This document shows positions 34,123 through 39,001 of a stretch of 39,001 nucleotides of DNA, one piece after another. The stretch covers positions 1 to 39,001 of the forward strand of contig JACQIV010000014.1 of the NCBI GenBank assembly GCA_016198325.1, read 5' to 3'. The DNA comes from Candidatus Curtissbacteria bacterium. Lineage in GTDB: Bacteria > Patescibacteriota > Microgenomatia > Curtissbacterales > GWA2-41-24. The notes under the pieces were generated by a model. The model ran no database searches, was not told the DNA's origin, and saw nothing but the letters and a program-made list of their open reading frames with translations. Position numbers and translations under genes: made by a program. Position 1 is the stretch's first letter; every line of letters starts with the position of its first letter.

Positions 34123-37047
34123 GTGTCAACCATCCTTAAAGACCTGAACCCCAAACAAAAAGAAGCAGTAACAACCACCGAAGGCCCGCTTTTAATAATC
34201 GCCGGTGCTGGAACCGGTAAAACCACCGTAATAACCAGAAGAATCGCCTATATTATCGAAAAAAAACTAGCCAAGCCAGCCGAAATTTTAGCGCTTACTT
34301 TTACAGATAAAGCCTCTCAGGAGATGGAGGAAAGGGTAGATGCTTTGGTTCCCTACGGATATATCGATACTTGGATACACACTTTTCATGCATTCGGCGA
34401 CCGCCTGCTCCGCGACAACGCACTCGACATTAACCTTCCTCCCGATTTTAAAGTGCTTTCCCGCCCACAGCAAGTCCTTTTTTTCCAGCAAAATTTATTC
34501 CGTTTTAACTTAGACTATTACCGCCCGCTTTCAAACCCCAACAAATTTATTTCCGCCATGCTCTCGTTTCTCTCAAGACTTAAAGACGAAGATATTAGTC
34601 CCGAGGAATTTTCCAGGTTTGCTAAAAACCAACAGAAAGAGGGAAGCGATAAACAGGAAGCAAACCGGATAGAAGAGCTTGCCGGAGCTTATCAAGACTA
34701 TGAAAAATTTAAATCGGAAGCGGGAGTTATCGATTTTGGCGACCAGGTTGTCAAAACACTTAAACTTCTAAGAACCCGGGAAAGAGTTCTCAAAAACTAC
34801 CGGAAACAATTCAAATATATTCTTGTCGACGAATACCAGGACACTAACTTTGCCCAAAACGAGTTGGTTAAATTACTTGCCGTGTCACACCAAAATATCT
34901 GTGTAGTCGGTGACGACGACCAGTCAATTTACAAGTTCCGGGGTGCGGCAATTTCAAATATCCTTGAATTTGCAAAGGACTTTCCCAAAGCCAAACAGGT
35001 AGTCCTTACAGAAAATTACCGCACGAACCAGTCAATCCTAAACAGCGCTTACCGCCTGATCACAAATAACAATCCCAACCGGCTGGAAGTCCAAAATAAA
35101 ATCGACAAAAGACTTAAATCTCAAAGAGGCCAGGGTATGCCCCCTCAGGAAATTTTCACAGAAACTATATCCGAGGAAGCAGATGCGGTTGTCGAAGAAA
35201 TAGAAAAACTCATGAAAAAGAAAGTCAAAGGTTACTCCTACCGCGACTTTGCCATTCTGGTCCGTGCCAATGCCTCGGCAGATTTTTTCTTAAGAAGTCT
35301 CAATATGAAAGACATTCCCCACAAATTTATCGGATCGTCCGGACTATACCAACAGGAAGAAGTCGGCGTTCTCATTTCCTTTTTGAATGCCATTTCCAAT
35401 TTCGAAGACAGTATTAACCTTTATAACTTAATCATCTCGGATATCTACCAGATGCCTCCTCAGGAAGCGATCAAACTCTTATCCTTTGCCAAACGAAAAA
35501 CCCGCTCACTCTACTATGTATTAAAAAATCCAAAAGGGCCTTCCTTGGAAGAACTGGGGTTATCAAAAGAAGCCGGGGAAATTATAAAAAAAGTTCTCAT
35601 CGACCTTGATGAAGCGATTAATCTTTCAAGACGCGAAAAAGTCGGAAGAGTCCTGTACGATTTCCTAAAAAGGACCGATTATTTAAATACACTGACAAAA
35701 ATAGATACGGTTGATGCCCAGGTAAAAACCCAGAACATCGCCAAATTCTTCGACAAAATTAAACAGTTCGAAACTGTTGCCAAGGTAGAAACAGTTATCC
35801 AGTTTGTCGATTATTTACAAGCCCTACGGTCTGCCGGTGACGACCCGGCAACTGTTGAATTTGACCCTAACGTCGATGCGGTCAACGTCATGACTGTTCA
35901 TCAGGCAAAAGGTCTGGAATTTCCCGTCGTTTTTCTGGTAAATCTTACATCCGACAATTTCCCGACTCGCTCAAGGACTGAAGCCATCGAAGTCCCGGAG
36001 CAGATCATTAAAGAAACCTTGCCTTCCGGAGACTGGCACATACAAGAAGAACGGCGGCTTTTTTATGTTGGTGCAACCCGCGCAAAAGATCTCCTCTATT
36101 TTTCCTTTTCAAAAGATGTAGGGGGCAAAAGGCTTAAAAAAGTTTCACCGTTTGTACTGGAAGCGCTGGATAAACCGCAAATTGCCGGCACGGTTACAAA
36201 AGCATCACCTCACCAGAAGATAGAAAAATTTGCGCCCGTCGCGTTAAGAACAACCCAAACTGTACTTTTCGACGTTGATGTTCTCAAGCTCACCCAAGGT
36301 TCGATCGATGACTACCTTACCTGCGCTTTCAAATACCGCTATGTCCACCTGCTTAGGGTTCCAATCCTAAGACATCACGCGATCATTTATGGGTCTGCAC
36401 TCCATTTGGCAGTTGCCGCATTTTTAAGGTCAAAGAAAAGCGGTAACATGCTCACCCTTCCTCAAACCCTAGAGGTTTTTGAAAATGCCTGGGATTCTGA
36501 GGGATTTTTAACTCAGGAACACGAGGAAAAAAGAAAAATGCAGGGGAAGCTTGCTATGGAAGCCTTTTATAAAAGGGAAACTAATAATAAAGACATACCG
36601 GGTCTTATTGAATCTTCGTTTAAATTTTCCCTCGAAGGAGTTATGGTAGTTGGCCGTTACGACCGGCTGGACGTAAAACCGGGCTCAAAAGTTACTATTA
36701 TCGATTACAAATCTTCCGAAAACATTAATCAGGAAAGGGCAGATGCCCAGGCCGAAGAATCAACGCAACTGGCAGTCTATGCTCTGGCTTACTTTAAAAA
36801 TTATAGAATTATGCCGGGAAAAGTCCTTTTACACTTTCTGGAAAACGGTATTGAAGGCGGCTACACTCCGACAAAAAAGGATATCGAAAAAACCGAAAAA
36901 TTAATAGTAGGAACAGCAGAAAATATCACCCGCGATATTAAAAACGATTCATTCAAGGCAAACCCTAAATACTTCGGCCGCGAACCGGCCTGTGTTTACT
37001 GCGCCTATAATTCAATCTGTCCATTTTCATTATCAAAAATATCCTGA
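34123..37047 (+). CDS. UvrD/Rep-type superfamily 1 helicase with C-terminal PD-(D/E)XK nuclease-like domain
   Basis: GAGTGKTTVITRR, VDEYQDTN, GDDDQSIYKFRGA, LTENYRTNQ, MTVHQAKGLEFPVVF, VGATRAKDLL; C-term GRYDRLDVKPGSKVTIIDYKSS and CVYCAYNSICP. Confidence 0.94.
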   Translation: MSTILKDLNPKQKEAVTTTEGPLLIIAGAGTGKTTVITRRIAYIIEKKLAKPAEILALTFTDKASQEMEERVDALVPYGYIDTWIHTFHAFGDRLLRDNALDINLPPDFKVLSRPQQVLFFQQNLFRFNLDYYRPLSNPNKFISAMLSFLSRLKDEDISPEEFSRFAKNQQKEGSDKQEANRIEELAGAYQDYEKFKSEAGVIDFGDQVVKTLKLLRTRERVLKNYRKQFKYILVDEYQDTNFAQNELVKLLAVSHQNICVVGDDDQSIYKFRGAAISNILEFAKDFPKAKQVVLTENYRTNQSILNSAYRLITNNNPNRLEVQNKIDKRLKSQRGQGMPPQEIFTETISEEADAVVEEIEKLMKKKVKGYSYRDFAILVRANASADFFLRSLNMKDIPHKFIGSSGLYQQEEVGVLISFLNAISNFEDSINLYNLIISDIYQMPPQEAIKLLSFAKRKTRSLYYVLKNPKGPSLEELGLSKEAGEIIKKVLIDLDEAINLSRREKVGRVLYDFLKRTDYLNTLTKIDTVDAQVKTQNIAKFFDKIKQFETVAKVETVIQFVDYLQALRSAGDDPATVEFDPNVDAVNVMTVHQAKGLEFPVVFLVNLTSDNFPTRSRTEAIEVPEQIIKETLPSGDWHIQEERRLFYVGATRAKDLLYFSFSKDVGGKRLKKVSPFVLEALDKPQIAGTVTKASPHQKIEKFAPVALRTTQTVLFDVDVLKLTQGSIDDYLTCAFKYRYVHLLRVPILRHHAIIYGSALHLAVAAFLRSKKSGNMLTLPQTLEVFENAWDSEGFLTQEHEEKRKMQGKLAMEAFYKRETNNKDIPGLIESSFKFSLEGVMVVGRYDRLDVKPGSKVTIIDYKSSENINQERADAQAEESTQLAVYALAYFKNYRIMPGKVLLHFLENGIEGGYTPTKKDIEKTEKLIVGTAENITRDIKNDSFKANPKYFGREPACVYCAYNSICPFSLSKIS

Positions 37048-37143
37048 GATTGAATTACGTGAGCGATAGCGAACTTAACACTATCTGCCCCTTTTCCTTA
37101 GCTAAGGTCACCTAAACAAGGTGTTTACTATAATGTAGAAGGA

Positions 37144-37671
37144 ATGCCATTTATCCTCGGCCTTGCATATCTGTTAATTTTTCTCCTTTTACTATTCGCC
37201 ATAATTTTAACGGTCTTTATGATAATTGACCTTTTTTTGGAACTTCCCTATGTTGGAACCCAAAAAAAGAAAATGGATACTATTATGAAATTTGCCAAAA
37301 TTAAAGAAGGTGAAACGGTTGTGGATTTAGGTAGCGGCGACGGCCGGTTATTGATTGAATCTGCAAAACGGGGCGCCTTCGCGATTGGTTACGAAATTAA
37401 TCCATTCCTAATTGCAGCAAGCATTATCCATACGAAACTCGAAGGGCTTGCCAGTCACGTCGAAGTTTTCAAAAAAAGCCTGTGGCGGGCAGACTTAAAA
37501 GTTGCGGACGTAATTTTTGTATATACACTCCGAAAAACCATGCCAAAAATGGAAAAATTCATCTTTGAAAACGCCAGAAAAGGAACCCGGGTTGTCGTCA
37601 ACACAAACCCATTCCCCAACAAAAAAGCCGAAAAAGAAGAAAACGGGGTATATCAATACTTTTTAAATTAA
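37144..37671 (+). CDS. Membrane-anchored SAM-dependent methyltransferase
   Basis: N-terminal TM; GETVVDLGSGDGRLLIESAKRGAFAIGYEINPFLI; TATAAT at 37129-37134. Confidence 0.8.
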   Translation: MPFILGLAYLLIFLLLLFAIILTVFMIIDLFLELPYVGTQKKKMDTIMKFAKIKEGETVVDLGSGDGRLLIESAKRGAFAIGYEINPFLIAASIIHTKLEGLASHVEVFKKSLWRADLKVADVIFVYTLRKTMPKMEKFIFENARKGTRVVVNTNPFPNKKAEKEENGVYQYFLN

Positions 37672-37836
37672 TATTACTCTAAGACCAGAAAATAAACCTA
37701 ACATCCATATTAGCAAAATATAAACTAAAATTAGGCTTAGCTACTAAAGAAATCTTTAATTCTTTGTATCCACTTATACTAATTGTTGACTTTCCTGCAG
37801 CATTTGGTTCAAAATTTCCAATAAGCTGCCCGCTTT

Positions 37837-38643
37837 ATGACACCGGAAGCGACAGTTGAAACTCTTGGCCTTCCTTTTAGAGAAGAACCCCAACACCGCA
37901 TCTTATTTCATAAAACCCAGGAGGCAATGCACGAGGCCGGCTCTTCCGTAAATTCATACTGGGAAGACCTCATTCAAGCCGGTATTGCAGATGCCCTGAT
38001 GACGGCGCAGATTAAACTAACATCAGTGCCTATCGCGATAAATGCGCAGGATGTTTCTAAATATGATTACTTTTTATCATACGAAGGCGCAGCCGTGGAT
38101 AATTTTCTTCAACCGCTGGATATTTTTCACTTAGTTAAGGACGAGGACCTGAATAAAACGGAATCTGTCGGGATTATTAAAATCGGCACTTACCGGGGCC
38201 TGAATACAAGATATTCACAACTGGTTATGTTTACAGTAGAGGATGAAGATTCCCAGGTCCCCGAGCAGTCATTCCATTTCTTTCGCGGTGAACTGGTATA
38301 TGCAACCCAAGTAACCCAGCCCCAAGTCGCATTCGAAGGAATTGGACCGGAAGATGAAAAACAATTTGCCAAAGTCAGGTTTTTTGTTGATTATGAGAGC
38401 AGAGAAAGGACCTTAGTGTTTACCGGAGGAATTTACTATGAAGATTTTAAAAACCAACACCTATACAAAAATGAATCGGGTGTATTTGTAACAACTCAGA
38501 AATTATCCGTCACAGATCCTTTCAAGGGAGAGGTTCAGTTCTTTGACGTGGAAGAAGATGGTCAAATTCAGATATCGGAACCGTTCAGTTTGCCGGATGC
38601 AATAAGAGATATGGGCAAATTCCAGCCAATTAATCAAAATTGA
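37837..38643 (+). CDS. Hypothetical protein, 268 aa
   Basis: Long ORF with soluble composition; no family recognised. Confidence 0.6.
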   Translation: MTPEATVETLGLPFREEPQHRILFHKTQEAMHEAGSSVNSYWEDLIQAGIADALMTAQIKLTSVPIAINAQDVSKYDYFLSYEGAAVDNFLQPLDIFHLVKDEDLNKTESVGIIKIGTYRGLNTRYSQLVMFTVEDEDSQVPEQSFHFFRGELVYATQVTQPQVAFEGIGPEDEKQFAKVRFFVDYESRERTLVFTGGIYYEDFKNQHLYKNESGVFVTTQKLSVTDPFKGEVQFFDVEEDGQIQISEPFSLPDAIRDMGKFQPINQN

Positions 38644-38652
38644 GAGACTAAT

Positions 38653-39001
38653 TCACCTTCTACTTGCCCTCAAAACGAGCCATCTCAATTTTTCTCCTAC
38701 ATTCAATAGATTGTACATAGAGGGTTTCAAAACCAGGTCATAAGTTCCAATGTACTCAACATGTGCCGGGCCGTATCCCGCTTTAAACCTATGAAAACCA
38801 AACCATGGATTCTTTTCATTTGCGTCCGGTTCAAGTGCCCCCCACATATCAAAAAATTTAAGCCCCATTTTTTTGCCTAGTCTAATTGCGTCCCAGGCAA
38901 TTAAATTTGAAGCCATTACATCTTTGTTTTCCGTTGAAGAACCGCCATACGGATAATAGAGAGTGTCTTTGAAATTCAGGAGCAGCCAGGCAACTAAAGG
39001 C
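38653..39001 (-). CDS. FemAB/FemX-like aminoacyltransferase (partial, continues past the window end)
   Basis: Frame is open to the window edge (...FKDTLYYPYGGSSTENKDVMASNLIAWDAIRLGKKMGLKFFDMWGALEPDANEKNPWFGFHRFKAGYGP). Confidence 0.85.
   Translation of the reverse strand, partial: PLVAWLLLNFKDTLYYPYGGSSTENKDVMASNLIAWDAIRLGKKMGLKFFDMWGALEPDANEKNPWFGFHRFKAGYGPAHVEYIGTYDLVLKPSMYNLLNVGEKLRWLVLRASRR

Noticed and set aside
37095-37106. 12-bp palindrome CCTTAGCTAAGG upstream of the methyltransferase gene
   Set aside because: Single short palindrome without flanking support; expected occasionally by chance in 39 kb.

Overview
The window reads as one chromosomal segment of a Patescibacteria/CPR-like bacterium. 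That assignment is inferred from gene content, gene style and many very short leaders; it was not tested phylogenetically. Contents: groES-groEL; envelope genes (M23 peptidase, PEGA/SH3 lipoprotein, S11 D-Ala-D-Ala carboxypeptidase, GH18-like protein, class A PBP, partial FemAB-like protein); a deoxyhypusine-synthase-like gene overlapping an agmatinase; a DinD/BRO-N gene; a membrane-fused GH78-like rhamnosidase; a lipid-linked glycan block (DPPR-synthase-like UbiA protein, WecA/TagO-like GT4, two GT39-like proteins, a GT2); a DEAD-box helicase; TatD; MetRS; RmuC; a RAYT/Y1 transposase; a UvrD-like helicase with a C-terminal PD-(D/E)XK domain; and several unknowns. Main observations from the hunt: (1) diverged 'ghost' copies of gene ends in intergenic DNA. 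The agmatinase tail is repeated 14/14 at the amino-acid level with 12/14 codons changed synonymously. The GT2 tail RVTEKV-stop is repeated 40 bp downstream, again with only synonymous changes. A ghost gene start lies about 3 kb from its intact gene. (2) A compact palindrome-RAYT-palindrome unit of about 704 bp. (3) A perfect 104-bp repeat with hairpins and TTATT at both ends, one copy of which appears to supply the start codon of the GH18-like gene. (4) DinD carrying a C-terminal domain resembling the DNA Pol III alpha C-terminus. (5) Several palindromic or tandem elements at gene boundaries. All comparisons were done by eye; no database search was run.
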